Notes: a model not told the origin generated them from the sequence alone. A stretch of DNA of 33,457 nt from Mycobacterium kyogaense (GCF_003254575.1 NZ_QJUA01000049.1:1-33457), one strand, 5' to 3'. Positions 14,482 to 22,402 are shown, numbered from the stretch's first letter. Numbers and translations are program-made.

Positions 14482-14538
14482 TCAACGCCGCGTCGAGCGA
14501 GTCAACAGTGCGTCGAAAATATCAACAGGGTGTAAAGT
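14482..14538. promoter_or_regulatory. EthR operator with phased direct repeats, ethR -10
   Basis: TCAAC recurs at 14482, 14502 and 14522, exactly 20 bp apart; GTCGA lies between at 14492 and 14512, and a degenerate GTAAA at 14532. The half-sites alternate every 10 bp, one helical turn, fitting cooperative EthR binding to the long operator known in M. tuberculosis. TAAAGT (14533-14538) is a -10 ending 7 bases before the ethR GTG; TACTCT (minus, 14480-14475) is a candidate ethA -10. Both lie in or beside the operator, so EthR would repress both genes. Confidence 0.8.
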
Positions 14539-14545
14539 GCAGGAA

Positions 14546-15187
14546 GTGACCACCACCAGCCATGCGCGTACCGGCCGCGGCCGGCGCGGTTCGCGCCCGT
14601 CCGGTGACGACCGTGAGCTCGCGATCCTGGAGACCGCGGAGCGCCTGCTGGAGCACCGCCCTTTGGCCGAGATCTCCGTCGACGACCTCGCCAAGGGCGC
14701 CGGGATCTCGCGGCCCACCTTTTACTTCTACTTTCCGTCCAAGGATGCGGTCCTGCTGACGCTGTTGGAGCGGGTCATCGCCGAGGCCGACGCCGCGCTG
14801 GCGGAGATCATCGCCGCCCGGCCCACGGATCGTCGGGCGTTCTGGCGCCACGGTATCGACGTGTTCGTCCGCACGTTCGGGGCGCACCGCGCCGTCTGCG
14901 CAGCGACGGTCGGGGTCCGCACCACGGACTCGGCCGCGCGCGAGATGTGGGCACGATCCATGCAGCGCTGGATCGACCATTCCGCGACGGTGATCGAGGC
15001 CGAACGGGCCGCGGGTGCGGCGCCGGTGACGGTGCCCGCGGTGGAACTGGCCACGGCGCTGAACCTGATGAACGAGTCGGTGATGGCGGCGACGTTCGCC
15101 GGGCAGCAGCCGGCAATCCCCGACCACCGGGTGCTCGACAACCTCGTGCACGTCTGGACCACCAGCATCTACGGCGATTCGGCCTGA
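14546..15187 (+). CDS. ethR: TetR-family repressor EthR
   Basis: 213 aa. Represses ethA in M. tuberculosis and releases DNA when its large hydrophobic pocket is occupied. The DNA-binding domain is almost identical to that protein: RPSGDDRELAILETAERLLE, then ISVDDLAKGAGISRPTFYFY and FPSKDAVLLTLLERV. The C-terminal half retains ELATALNLMNE and LDNLVHVWTTSIYG. GTG at 14546 is chosen since a -10 (TAAAGT) lies 7 bases upstream, indicating a leaderless message, and it aligns with the M. tuberculosis start; an in-frame GTG at 14537 falls inside that -10 region. Confidence 0.95.
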   Translation: MTTTSHARTGRGRRGSRPSGDDRELAILETAERLLEHRPLAEISVDDLAKGAGISRPTFYFYFPSKDAVLLTLLERVIAEADAALAEIIAARPTDRRAFWRHGIDVFVRTFGAHRAVCAATVGVRTTDSAAREMWARSMQRWIDHSATVIEAERAAGAAPVTVPAVELATALNLMNESVMAATFAGQQPAIPDHRVLDNLVHVWTTSIYGDSA

Positions 15188-15228
15188 GACTTCAGGCCCC
15201 GAACCGGTCCCTGTGTCGGTGCTGGATG

Positions 15229-15242
15229 CGAACATGTGTTCG
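15229..15242. promoter_or_regulatory. LexA/SOS box over the dinB start
   Basis: CGAACATGTGTTCG matches all ten core bases of the mycobacterial SOS box (T)CGAAC-N4-GTTCG(A); only the outermost T and A differ (g15228, t15243). It overlaps the GTG codons at 15236 and 15242 where the polymerase would start. If the message is leaderless, LexA bound here would block initiation directly. Confidence 0.6.
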
Positions 15243-16450
15243 TGTCCGGGGAAGCCAGCATCCTCCACGCTGATCTCGACTCGTTCTACGCGTCGGTCGA
15301 GCAGCGGGACAACCCCGCGCTGCGCGGTCTGCCGGTGATCGTCGGCGCCGGCGTGGTGTTGGCGGCCAGCTACGAAGCGAAGGCGTTCGGGGTGCGCACG
15401 GCGATGGGCGGGCGGCAGGCGCGGGCCCTGTGCCCGCAGGCCGTGGTGGTGCCACCGCGCATGTCGGCGTATTCGAAGGCCAGCGAGGACGTGTTCGAGG
15501 TGTTTCGGGACACGACGCCGACCGTCGAACCGCTCTCGATCGACGAGGCCTTTCTCGACGTGTCCGGGTTGCGACGGGTCTCCGGTACGCCGGTTCAGGT
15601 CGGCGCCCGGCTACGGGAGCGGGTGCGCGACGAAGTCGGACTGCCGATCACCGTCGGGGTCGCGCGTACGAAGTTCCTCGCCAAGGTGGCCAGCCAGGAA
15701 GCCAAGCCCGACGGTCTGCTGCTGGTGCCGCCCGATCGTGAGCTCGCGTTCCTCCACCCGCTGCCGGTGCGGAGGCTGTGGGGCGTCGGTGCGAAGACCG
15801 CGGCCAAACTGCACGAGCACGGCATCGAGACGGTCGCGGATGTCGCCGAATTGAACGAGGCCACGCTGCGGTCGATGGTCGGCGGCGCGATGGGGCGGCA
15901 ACTGTTCGCGCTGGCGCACAATCAGGATCGCCGCCGGGTGGTGACGGGGCAGCGCCGCCGCTCCGTGGGCGCTCAACGCGCGCTGGGGCGCGCCGGCAAC
16001 TCGATGTCGCCGGATGACGTGGACGCGGTCGTCGTCAACCTGGTCGATCGGATCACGCGGCGGATGCGCGCCGCCGATCGAACGGGCCGCACGGTGGTGC
16101 TGCGCTTGCGATTCGACGACTTCGGTCGAGTGACCCGGTCACACACACTCCCGCTGGCCACTGCATCGACGGATGCGATCTTGCAGGCGGCGCGGACGCT
16201 GGTCGCGGCCGCGGCGCCACTGATCGCGGAGCGTGGTCTGACGTTGGTGGGGTTCGCGGTGTGCAACATCGATCGCGACGGTGCGCAGCAGATGGAACTG
16301 CCCTTCTCACATGTCGACCTCACCGCCGACAGCTCGAGCATCGACGCGGCGATCGACCGGGTGCGGGGCCGCTACGGCAACGCGGCGGTGACCCGAGGCG
16401 TGCTGGTCGGTCGGGACACGGGTGTGGAGATGCCGATGCTGCCCGACTGA
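15236..16450 (+). CDS. dinB: Y-family DNA polymerase IV, DinB3-like
   Basis: 404 aa translesion polymerase. Palm motif HADLDSFYASVE carries D13 with Y18 as the steric gate against ribonucleotides; the second metal pair is D103-E104 in PLSIDEAFLDV. The fingers contain SYEAKAFGVRTAMGGRQARA. A helix-hairpin-helix thumb follows (PVRRLWGVGAKTAAKL), then the little finger (RTVVLRLRFDDFGRVTRSHTL). QMELPF near the C-terminus fits a beta-clamp-binding hexapeptide. The neighbour of ethR in M. smegmatis is DinB3, so I assign that paralogue; M. tuberculosis lacks it here. Starts at GTG 15236 or GTG 15242, 48 bp after ethR. Ends 4 bp from the convergent PHP gene. Confidence 0.92.
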   Translation: MFVSGEASILHADLDSFYASVEQRDNPALRGLPVIVGAGVVLAASYEAKAFGVRTAMGGRQARALCPQAVVVPPRMSAYSKASEDVFEVFRDTTPTVEPLSIDEAFLDVSGLRRVSGTPVQVGARLRERVRDEVGLPITVGVARTKFLAKVASQEAKPDGLLLVPPDRELAFLHPLPVRRLWGVGAKTAAKLHEHGIETVADVAELNEATLRSMVGGAMGRQLFALAHNQDRRRVVTGQRRRSVGAQRALGRAGNSMSPDDVDAVVVNLVDRITRRMRAADRTGRTVVLRLRFDDFGRVTRSHTLPLATASTDAILQAARTLVAAAAPLIAERGLTLVGFAVCNIDRDGAQQMELPFSHVDLTADSSSIDAAIDRVRGRYGNAAVTRGVLVGRDTGVEMPMLPD

Positions 16451-16454
16451 CACC

Positions 16455-17459
16455 TCAGGCGCGAGTCCACTCGAGCAGAGAGTCCGCATCCCACGTGTTG
16501 ACGATGCGCTCGGCGGCCAGTCCTGCGTCGAGGGCACGCTGGGCGCCGTACCCCAGGAAGTCGAGCTGCCCCGGTGCGTGGGAGTCGGTGTCGATGGAGA
16601 ACACGCAGCCGATGTCCATCGCGAGGGTGAGCAGCCGGGTGGGCGGGTCGCGGCGCTCCGGACGCGAGTTGATCTCGACCGCGGTGCCGGCGTCTCGGCA
16701 GGCCGTGAAAACGGCCTCGGCGTCGAAGCTGCTTTCGGGCCGCATCCCCCGTCCACCGGTGACCAGCCGGCCGGTGCAGTGCCCGAGGATGTCGGCGTGT
16801 GGGTTGGTGACGGCCTTGATCATGCGGCGGGTCATCGCAGGGGCATCCATCGCGAGTTTGGAGTGCACGCTCGCCACGACCACGTCGAGCCGTTCGAGCA
16901 GCTCGGGTTCCTGATCGAGTGAGCCGTCCTCGAGGATGTCGACCTCGATACCACTGAGAATGCGCATGGGAGCGACACTTTCGCGGATCTCGTCGATGAC
17001 GTCGAGCTGTTGGCGGAGTCGGTCGGGCGAGAGCCCGTTGGCGATCTTGAGGCGTGGCGAATGGTCGGTCAGAGCGCAGTACTCGTGTCCCAGATCGCGG
17101 GCGGCCAGCATCATCTCCTCGATGGGCGCCGACCCGTCGGACCAGTTCGAGTGCACGTGCAGATCGCCGCGTAGCGCCGCACGGATCTCACCGCCGCCGA
17201 GATCCTGTGCAGATTCCCGCAACTCGACCAGCACGTCGGGTTCCTGCCCAGCCCACGCCTGGGCGATGACCTTCGCCGTCTTGGGACCGATGCGGGGCAG
17301 CGACTGCCAGCTGTTGGCCGCGCCGTGCTTCTCGCGCTGGGCGTCGGTGAGCGCTTCGACGACATCGGCGGCGTTGCGGTAGGCCATCACTCGCCGCGGA
17401 TCGTCGCGGGCGCGGTCCTTGTAATAGGCGATCTGGCGCAGGGCGATGACCGGATCCAT
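16455..17459 (-). CDS. HhH-PHP phosphoesterase domain protein (Rv3856c-like)
   Basis: 334 aa, like Rv3856c. The N-terminus resembles the helix-hairpin-helix part of family X polymerases (residues 1-85; YYKDRARDDPRRVMAYRNAA and LPRIGPKTAKVIAQAW). The PHP domain follows with its metal ligands: GDLHVHSNWSDG, YCALTDHSPRL, GIEVDILEDGS, VVASVHSKL, ILGHCTGR, AVEINSRPERRD and FSIDTDSHAPGQLD. It thus corresponds to the C-terminal nuclease part of bacterial PolX with no polymerase domain; a 3'-5' exonuclease or phosphatase role is possible. The ATG at 17459 has GGAGG only one base upstream, too close to be ideal. Neighbouring dinB converges on it. Confidence 0.85.
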   Translation of the reverse strand: MDPVIALRQIAYYKDRARDDPRRVMAYRNAADVVEALTDAQREKHGAANSWQSLPRIGPKTAKVIAQAWAGQEPDVLVELRESAQDLGGGEIRAALRGDLHVHSNWSDGSAPIEEMMLAARDLGHEYCALTDHSPRLKIANGLSPDRLRQQLDVIDEIRESVAPMRILSGIEVDILEDGSLDQEPELLERLDVVVASVHSKLAMDAPAMTRRMIKAVTNPHADILGHCTGRLVTGGRGMRPESSFDAEAVFTACRDAGTAVEINSRPERRDPPTRLLTLAMDIGCVFSIDTDSHAPGQLDFLGYGAQRALDAGLAAERIVNTWDADSLLEWTRA

Positions 17460-17547
17460 GCCTCCAGTGTGCCCGGATACCGGTCGAGAAATTCGTGTCA
17501 AGACCCTTCTTCGCCGGTTGTTAGTGTTTTCTCCGACGGAAGGGGGT

Positions 17548-18693
17548 GTGGTGGGGCTGTTCGAGGATCTGTTCCAGATCGGCGACGGGATACGTAGCGG
17601 CGTGACGGACGCACCTAGCTTCGTCGTCAATCTGCTCAGCGGTGACGTGCACGGGGCGACCACCGACGGCCGGAACCTCATCGGCGACGTCGTGGGAATC
17701 CTCGACGGTGTCGAGGGGCTCGGGGTCAGCCTGGGTGAGGTGCCCAAGAGGTACCTGGGCCCGGCCGCGAAGCTGGCCGATTCGAAGATCCTGGCCGCCG
17801 CGCAGCTGGCCATCGAAGGCCAGAAGGCGCTGACCGGATCGGGCGACCCCGACGAGGGCAACGGGTATCGAGACTCCGCGCGTCGGCTGGAAGACACCGT
17901 GGAGACGCTCATCGATGCCGCGCCGAAGGACGACCGGTGGGATGGCGCCGCCGCGGAGGCTTACGCCGGGACGAACGCCACCCACCGCCGGATCACCTCA
18001 GCGATGAGCGTGGCAGACGAGGCTGTAGCTGACATCATCGCGACGGAGGCGGGTCAAGTTCAGCGCACGCGGCGATGCCTCGATGATGCATCGCAGCAGC
18101 TATACGACTTCGGTTTGGCGACGTCATGGATGATGTTCATCCCACCGCTCGTCCCAGGAAAGATTGCGGGTGATCTAGCGGCCGCCTCAGCCGCTTTGGC
18201 AACAACCAGCGCGTCGGTCGCCGTACTTGCGAAGAACTCGCTCGAGAACGCGAGCCGCCTTCGCTCGAATCTGCACTACTACGAGGACGCAAAATCCGAC
18301 AAGTCCGGCGGGCCCGAGGGGTGTGAGGCAGGAATCATCACGCAAGCCGAAGATCACGGAAGGCTGCCGAGTCGCATCGGAAAAGCCGACGACTACACTG
18401 TGCCGGAACCTGAGGTCCCCTACCAGGGCCCGCCAGCGACGCCCTACGGCGGGCCGGCACCCACATCCCCAGGCGCAGGGAGTCCGGCTGGCACGCTCCC
18501 CGGGCGCGCAGCGTCTCCGCGTCCGCCCGCGCCGTCGAGCAGTACAGGTCGTCCGTTCTCTCGCCCAGCACCGCAATCGATCCCCCGGCCTACGGGGGTA
18601 CCTGAAGGCGGGGCATCAAGCTCGCAGCCACGCCCACGTGTCCCGATGCCGAATCTGCCGACTAGAACCGAAAAGCGAAGCCTAGATGGGTAA
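17548..18693 (+). CDS. EspA/EspE-like ESX-secreted protein
   Basis: About 381 aa. Residues 100-200 resemble EspA/EspE: a WxG turn at W131-D-G133 continues as AAAEAYAGTNATHRR, comparable with the WLGSAADKYAGKNRNH region of EspA. A helical segment with hydrophobic stretches follows (LATSWMMFIPPLVPGKIAG, AASAALATTSASVAVLAKN). From about residue 290 the tail is proline/serine-rich and disordered. Such proteins are co-secreted through type VII (ESX) systems. Starts at GTG 17548 or 17551, with GGAAGG at 17538-17543; TAGTGT (17522-17527) may be the -10. The N-terminal 90 residues resemble nothing I know. It overlaps the next gene by 8 bp and heads a four-gene operon. Confidence 0.78.
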   Translation: MVGLFEDLFQIGDGIRSGVTDAPSFVVNLLSGDVHGATTDGRNLIGDVVGILDGVEGLGVSLGEVPKRYLGPAAKLADSKILAAAQLAIEGQKALTGSGDPDEGNGYRDSARRLEDTVETLIDAAPKDDRWDGAAAEAYAGTNATHRRITSAMSVADEAVADIIATEAGQVQRTRRCLDDASQQLYDFGLATSWMMFIPPLVPGKIAGDLAAASAALATTSASVAVLAKNSLENASRLRSNLHYYEDAKSDKSGGPEGCEAGIITQAEDHGRLPSRIGKADDYTVPEPEVPYQGPPATPYGGPAPTSPGAGSPAGTLPGRAASPRPPAPSSSTGRPFSRPAPQSIPRPTGVPEGGASSSQPRPRVPMPNLPTRTEKRSLDG

Positions 18694-19009
18694 CCGAGAA
18701 GACAACCTCCGCGTCCTGACCGAACACATCGATAAGCTCGCCGAGCATCAGCAGACAGCCGTCGAAAAGTTCACCGGCGCCAACCGCGCGGCGGGAGGCG
18801 CAGCCAGTGCAGTAGAAGCAACCCACGGCGCTATATGCACCGCCACGAGATTGGCTCTCGCTGACATCGACGCCGCGCGCGTAAACGCCGGACAGACCGT
18901 CCAGCGGGTATCTGACGAGCTGCAAGACAAGCTTTCGAACGCATCCAAGAACTACCAGAGCGTGGACTATCTGTCCGGCAAGAAGATCAGTAACGAATGC
19001 CGGGTGTGA
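18686..19009 (+). CDS. EspC/EspF-like ESX secretion-associated protein
   Basis: 107-aa helical-hairpin protein of the EspC family. It keeps the family's central turn, T46-H47-G48 with C51 (ATHGAIC, compare ITHGPYC in EspC), and the general type VII secretion signal YxxxD at Y90-D94 (YQSVD) after the second helix, followed by a short tail. It presumably pairs with the EspA-like protein, as EspC does with EspA, so that one YxxxD signal exports both. ATG at 18686 overlaps the upstream stop by 8 bp, indicating coupled translation. Codon use is less GC-rich than in flanking housekeeping genes. Confidence 0.85.
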   Translation: MGNREDNLRVLTEHIDKLAEHQQTAVEKFTGANRAAGGAASAVEATHGAICTATRLALADIDAARVNAGQTVQRVSDELQDKLSNASKNYQSVDYLSGKKISNECRV

Positions 19010-19039
19010 GAGACGGAAGCTTACTCAGGACACCACTCC

Positions 19040-19519
19040 ATGTCTGACGCCTATGACCACGACTATCTCTCGGCAGCGTTCCACCTGGCGGCTCAGCCGA
19101 CCGACGACAGTTCGATGGACGCACTCGACGTTTACCGACCGGCACAGGGCGGACACGATACGGCTGGCGACGATGAAAGCGTCGAGACGGTCTTGTTCAC
19201 CGCGCATAACCCGGAACGGACCGTCACGGCCGTGGCGCTCATGAGTGGGCGGATTCTACGGGTTGAGCTCTCGCACGAGGTCGTTCATATGACTGAATCG
19301 GAGCTGAGCGTTGAGATCAGTCTGGTATGTGAGATCGCTCGAATACAAGCTCTCGCAGCCCAACACGCAATCCTTGCACGGCTCCTGAGAGTTCTCGGAC
19401 GAGATCCGGCCGAATCGGCGAGTGTTCTCTGGCGGCAGTTGGGTCTCCCTGCACCGGAGATGCTGAGTGCCAGGCGAACTGAGGCCTTCGCCGGCCGTTC
19501 CACCACAGGGGCGCTATGA
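19040..19519 (+). CDS. EspD/EspH-like ESX accessory protein
   Basis: 159 aa. The core ETVLFTAHNPERTVTAVALM, SGRILRVELSHEV, MTESELSVEI and ARIQALAAQHAIL lines up with EspD and EspH (for EspD, ALFTVTNPPRTVSVSTLMDG and MSESQLASEI). The N-terminal SSMDALDVYRPAQ resembles EspH. EspD stabilises EspA and EspC and is itself exported; EspH acts as a chaperone for EspE/EspF. A chaperone or stabiliser role for the two genes upstream is the natural inference. It follows the EspC-like gene by 30 bp and overlaps the lipoprotein gene by 4 bp (ATGA). The C-terminal 40 residues diverge from both relatives. Confidence 0.8.
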   Translation: MSDAYDHDYLSAAFHLAAQPTDDSSMDALDVYRPAQGGHDTAGDDESVETVLFTAHNPERTVTAVALMSGRILRVELSHEVVHMTESELSVEISLVCEIARIQALAAQHAILARLLRVLGRDPAESASVLWRQLGLPAPEMLSARRTEAFAGRSTTGAL

Positions 19520-20910
19520 GAACACACCTGTGGCTGATCGTTGCCGTTGTGCTTGTGAGCGTCATCGCCTGTGCGGGAATCCCCTCGTTGTTATCCGACC
19601 GCGATTCCCCGGGGACGCCTGCATCCCGCCCGCAATGGTTCCCCCCAGAGCAGCTGAGACTATCGGCTGCTGTGGAGACCCAGCCGGTACCAGGCTGGCA
19701 CACGACGACTGCAGACCTCCTATCGAGCGATGCTTCAAGCGGGCCGACACCGACTGCTCAGTTCACGACCGATACCGACCCGTTGTGGTCGCAGCCGTTT
19801 GTCGGGAACGTCGGCAACAACGCCTATTTCGTGTTGCGTGCCGGAGACGGCAACTATCGATGGTGGCTCGCTGGCATCGATGTCCGCGACGGGCATGGCT
19901 TGTTTCCAGCGGTTCCCATCGAATCGCCGGCTGCGCCGAAGTGTCTCCTCAACGGACCGGTGCGGGTGTTGTGCCTATCATCTGGATCACCCCGAACGGC
20001 ATGGGTCGTCGATACTCAATCCGGCACTGTGGAGTATCACGGACCAACCGATATCACCACTGCGACAGGCCATCTCGGAGCGCAGCAAGTCGGCATCTAC
20101 GCAGTAGCCGGCGAAATGCATCGGGGTCTTTTTGGGATCGGCGACAAAGCGGAGACCACATGGTTCGTGCCTGGTGATGGTTCTGCCGCGCTCCCAGGCA
20201 CCGGGACATCCGACTTCAGCGTTCAGCCGTTGGCTATTCAAGCGACCGGCGGCGCCGGTTCTGACCGCATGGTGGTTTTCTCGCCCGCAGACGGCAAAGT
20301 CGTCCCACCCGAATTGGAGGATGGGCTGTACACACAGTCGGCCGCTGTTTACCCGGGCGGGTTTGCCTTCGAGGTCAGTACCCGCGCCAACGCGCCACTA
20401 CCGGACGCCATCGCATTCTTCGATATCACGGGCAAACCGATCAGACGGGTTGATACCACAGGATTTCTCGAAAGCTCGACCGACAACCTTCCGATCGTTT
20501 CGTCGCGCGGTCAGTCATTCCTGTACAGCGCAGAGGGTTTGCCGCTTGCCGACATCTCCGGATACGACAAAGGGCTGGGCGCCTTGATGATCGGATCGCG
20601 ACTGTTTGTCAACAAGTCCTACAGCGGGGCGGATGAATGGCAGGAGTACGACCTCCGCACGGGCAACAAGGGGAAGTTGTGCAAGACGGACCTCTCGGGC
20701 TACGTCGGAACGGACGGTCAGACAGCCGTGTTCAACTCGGGCAGCCCCTCGATTGGTCTCGAATCCCGCGGGGTGGACATTGCCACGTGTACGCAGAGAT
20801 GGTCTTACACCTCAGCGCCGGGATCCTCCCGCAATCTCTGGCGCATCAACACCACACTGATCCAACTGTCCGATGACGGAACGGAATTGATGTCGCTCGT
20901 CGCCCCCTAG
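19516..20910 (+). CDS. Predicted lipoprotein with beta-propeller-like body, unknown function
   Basis: 464 aa. N-terminal hydrophobic segment LWLIVAVVLVSVIAC ends in VIAC, an acceptable lipobox with C19 as the lipidated residue; a plain signal anchor is the alternative. A Pro/Ser-rich spacer follows to about residue 90. The remainder is beta-rich with recurring blade-like units (NAYFVLRAGDGNYRWWLAGI, RTAWVVDTQSGTVEYHG, IAFFDITGKPIRRVD, WQEYDLRTGNKGKLC), suggesting a PQQ/WD-type propeller. I do not recognise a family. Its start codon overlaps the EspD-like stop, so it belongs to the ESX-type operon and would face the cell wall. The stop overlaps the convergent gene (CTAG). Confidence 0.72.
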   Translation: MRTHLWLIVAVVLVSVIACAGIPSLLSDRDSPGTPASRPQWFPPEQLRLSAAVETQPVPGWHTTTADLLSSDASSGPTPTAQFTTDTDPLWSQPFVGNVGNNAYFVLRAGDGNYRWWLAGIDVRDGHGLFPAVPIESPAAPKCLLNGPVRVLCLSSGSPRTAWVVDTQSGTVEYHGPTDITTATGHLGAQQVGIYAVAGEMHRGLFGIGDKAETTWFVPGDGSAALPGTGTSDFSVQPLAIQATGGAGSDRMVVFSPADGKVVPPELEDGLYTQSAAVYPGGFAFEVSTRANAPLPDAIAFFDITGKPIRRVDTTGFLESSTDNLPIVSSRGQSFLYSAEGLPLADISGYDKGLGALMIGSRLFVNKSYSGADEWQEYDLRTGNKGKLCKTDLSGYVGTDGQTAVFNSGSPSIGLESRGVDIATCTQRWSYTSAPGSSRNLWRINTTLIQLSDDGTELMSLVAP

Positions 20911-21497
20911 CGTGTCCAGGCAGGGTCTCGTCCGGTGAGCGCGATCACCCGATCCAGCAGTGGCGCATCGCTTTTCACGGGGACCGCCGCGTCGAAGAGC
21001 CCCTCGACCGGCGGTCCGGAGGCGAACTCCGTCACGTGCGGCAGCACCGCGCGCAGGACGTCGTCGTCCACCGCATAGGGTCGGCCGGTCGCACGGGCCA
21101 GGTCCCAGCCGTGCACCACCACCTCGGTCAGCGCGATCCGGCCCCCGACATCGGCAGGAAAGTCCACCCCGCCGGCGCGCGACATCCCCTCCCACGCCGC
21201 TGGGTCGTTCCACGCCCCGGCCATCGCCGTCAGCCGCTCCGGATACGACGCCCGCCAACCGTCGTCGAGCTGGTCGCTCACCTCCGGCGGGGTGTCGGTC
21301 AGCTCGCAGAACTCCTTGGCGGCCGCCGCGGTGAATGCCGCCGCCAGCCCGCCTAGGTGCGACACCAACGCCGCCACGCTCATCTCCGAACAGGGTGTGG
21401 GCCCCGCCAACTCATCGTCACTGACGGCCCGCACGAGATCCGCGGTGCCCGCACATGCAGAGGTCATATCGATCATGTCCATGCTGACTCGGGTCAT
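20907..21497 (-). CDS. DinB/MDMPI-fold TIGR03086-type protein
   Basis: 196 aa. Members of this mycothiol-dependent maleylpyruvate isomerase-like family are four-helix metal-binding proteins, mostly uncharacterised. Characteristic segments: LAGPTPCSEMSVAALVSHLGG (the TPCxxWxVxxLxxHxxG type motif), and TEVVVHGWDLARATGRPYAVDDD with the conserved VHGWDLA. Of the usual histidines, one lies in SHLGG and one in VHGWD. A start at ATG 21482 (MDMIDMTSACAG) is an equally good choice, giving 191 aa. It is divergent from the LLM oxidoreductase, 50 bp apart. Confidence 0.8.
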   Translation of the reverse strand: MTRVSMDMIDMTSACAGTADLVRAVSDDELAGPTPCSEMSVAALVSHLGGLAAAFTAAAAKEFCELTDTPPEVSDQLDDGWRASYPERLTAMAGAWNDPAAWEGMSRAGGVDFPADVGGRIALTEVVVHGWDLARATGRPYAVDDDVLRAVLPHVTEFASGPPVEGLFDAAVPVKSDAPLLDRVIALTGRDPAWTR

Positions 21498-21534
21498 TTG
21501 CCGAACTCATCGGCGCATCTCCAGGATTTCGTCC

Positions 21535-21540
21535 TAGAGT
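21535..21540 (+). promoter_or_regulatory. -10 element of a leaderless promoter
   Basis: TAGAGT fits TANNNT and ends 7 bases before the GTG at 21548, the standard spacing for a transcript starting at the start codon. No ribosome site exists in between. Confidence 0.6.
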
Positions 21541-21547
21541 CGGCATA

Positions 21548-22402
21548 GTGAGATTCGCCTTCAAGACATCCCCGCAGAACACCACCTGGTCGGACATGCT
21601 CGCCGTCTGGCAGGCCGCCGACGATATCGACGTCTTCGAATCCGGCTGGACCTTCGATCACTTCTATCCGATCTTCTCCGACTCCTCCGGCCCCTGCCTG
21701 GAGGGGTGGATCACGCTGACCGCCCTGGCGCAGGCGACCACCCGGTTGCGTGTCGGCGTGCTCGTCACCGGCATCCACTACCGTCATCCGGCCGTCCTCG
21801 CCAACATGGCTTCTGCTCTGGACATCGTGTCCAACGGCCGGCTCGAACTCGGCATCGGCGCCGGGTGGAACGAGGAGGAGTCCGGCGCCTACGGCATCGA
21901 ACTGGGCAGCATCAAGGAACGGTTCGACCGCTTCGAGGAGGCCTGCCAGGTGCTCAAGGGTCTCCTGACTCAGGAGACCACCACCTTCGACGGGCAGTTT
22001 TATCAGCTCAAGGACGCCCGCAACGAGCCGAAGGGCCCGCAGCAGCCGCATCCGCCGATCTGCATCGGCGGCAATGGCGAGAAACGCACCCTACGCATCA
22101 CCGCTCAGTACGCCGACCACTGGAACTACGTGGGCGGCACGCCGGAGGAGTTCGCCCGCAAGCGGGATGTGTTGAAGCGGCATTGCGCCGACGTGGGGCG
22201 CGACCCCAAGGAGATCATGCTCTCGTCGCACGTGCGGCTGGAGGAGCAGAACTATCGCAAGCTCATCGAGGACTGCATCGCTCTGGGCGCCGAAGGCCTC
22301 GATCTGGCGATCATCTACCTGCCGCCGCCCTATGACCCCGCGGTACTCGAGCCGCTCGCCGAGGCGATCCGCGACTCAGGTCTGCTCAGCAAAGATCAGT
22401 GA
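21548..22402 (+). CDS. LLM-class F420/flavin-dependent oxidoreductase
   Basis: 284 aa, luciferase-like monooxygenase TIM barrel, in mycobacteria usually F420-dependent. Features: WTFDHFYPIF near the N-terminus, LEGWITLTALAQATTRLRVG, YRHPAVLANMASALDIVSNGR, LELGIGAGWNEEE (the typical GxGxGW-type loop), FDRFEEACQVLKGLL and PICIGGNGEKRTLRI. The GTG start at 21548 is supported by the -10 seven bases upstream. The substrate cannot be predicted; LLM paralogues are numerous in mycobacteria. Confidence 0.88.
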   Translation: MRFAFKTSPQNTTWSDMLAVWQAADDIDVFESGWTFDHFYPIFSDSSGPCLEGWITLTALAQATTRLRVGVLVTGIHYRHPAVLANMASALDIVSNGRLELGIGAGWNEEESGAYGIELGSIKERFDRFEEACQVLKGLLTQETTTFDGQFYQLKDARNEPKGPQQPHPPICIGGNGEKRTLRITAQYADHWNYVGGTPEEFARKRDVLKRHCADVGRDPKEIMLSSHVRLEEQNYRKLIEDCIALGAEGLDLAIIYLPPPYDPAVLEPLAEAIRDSGLLSKDQ

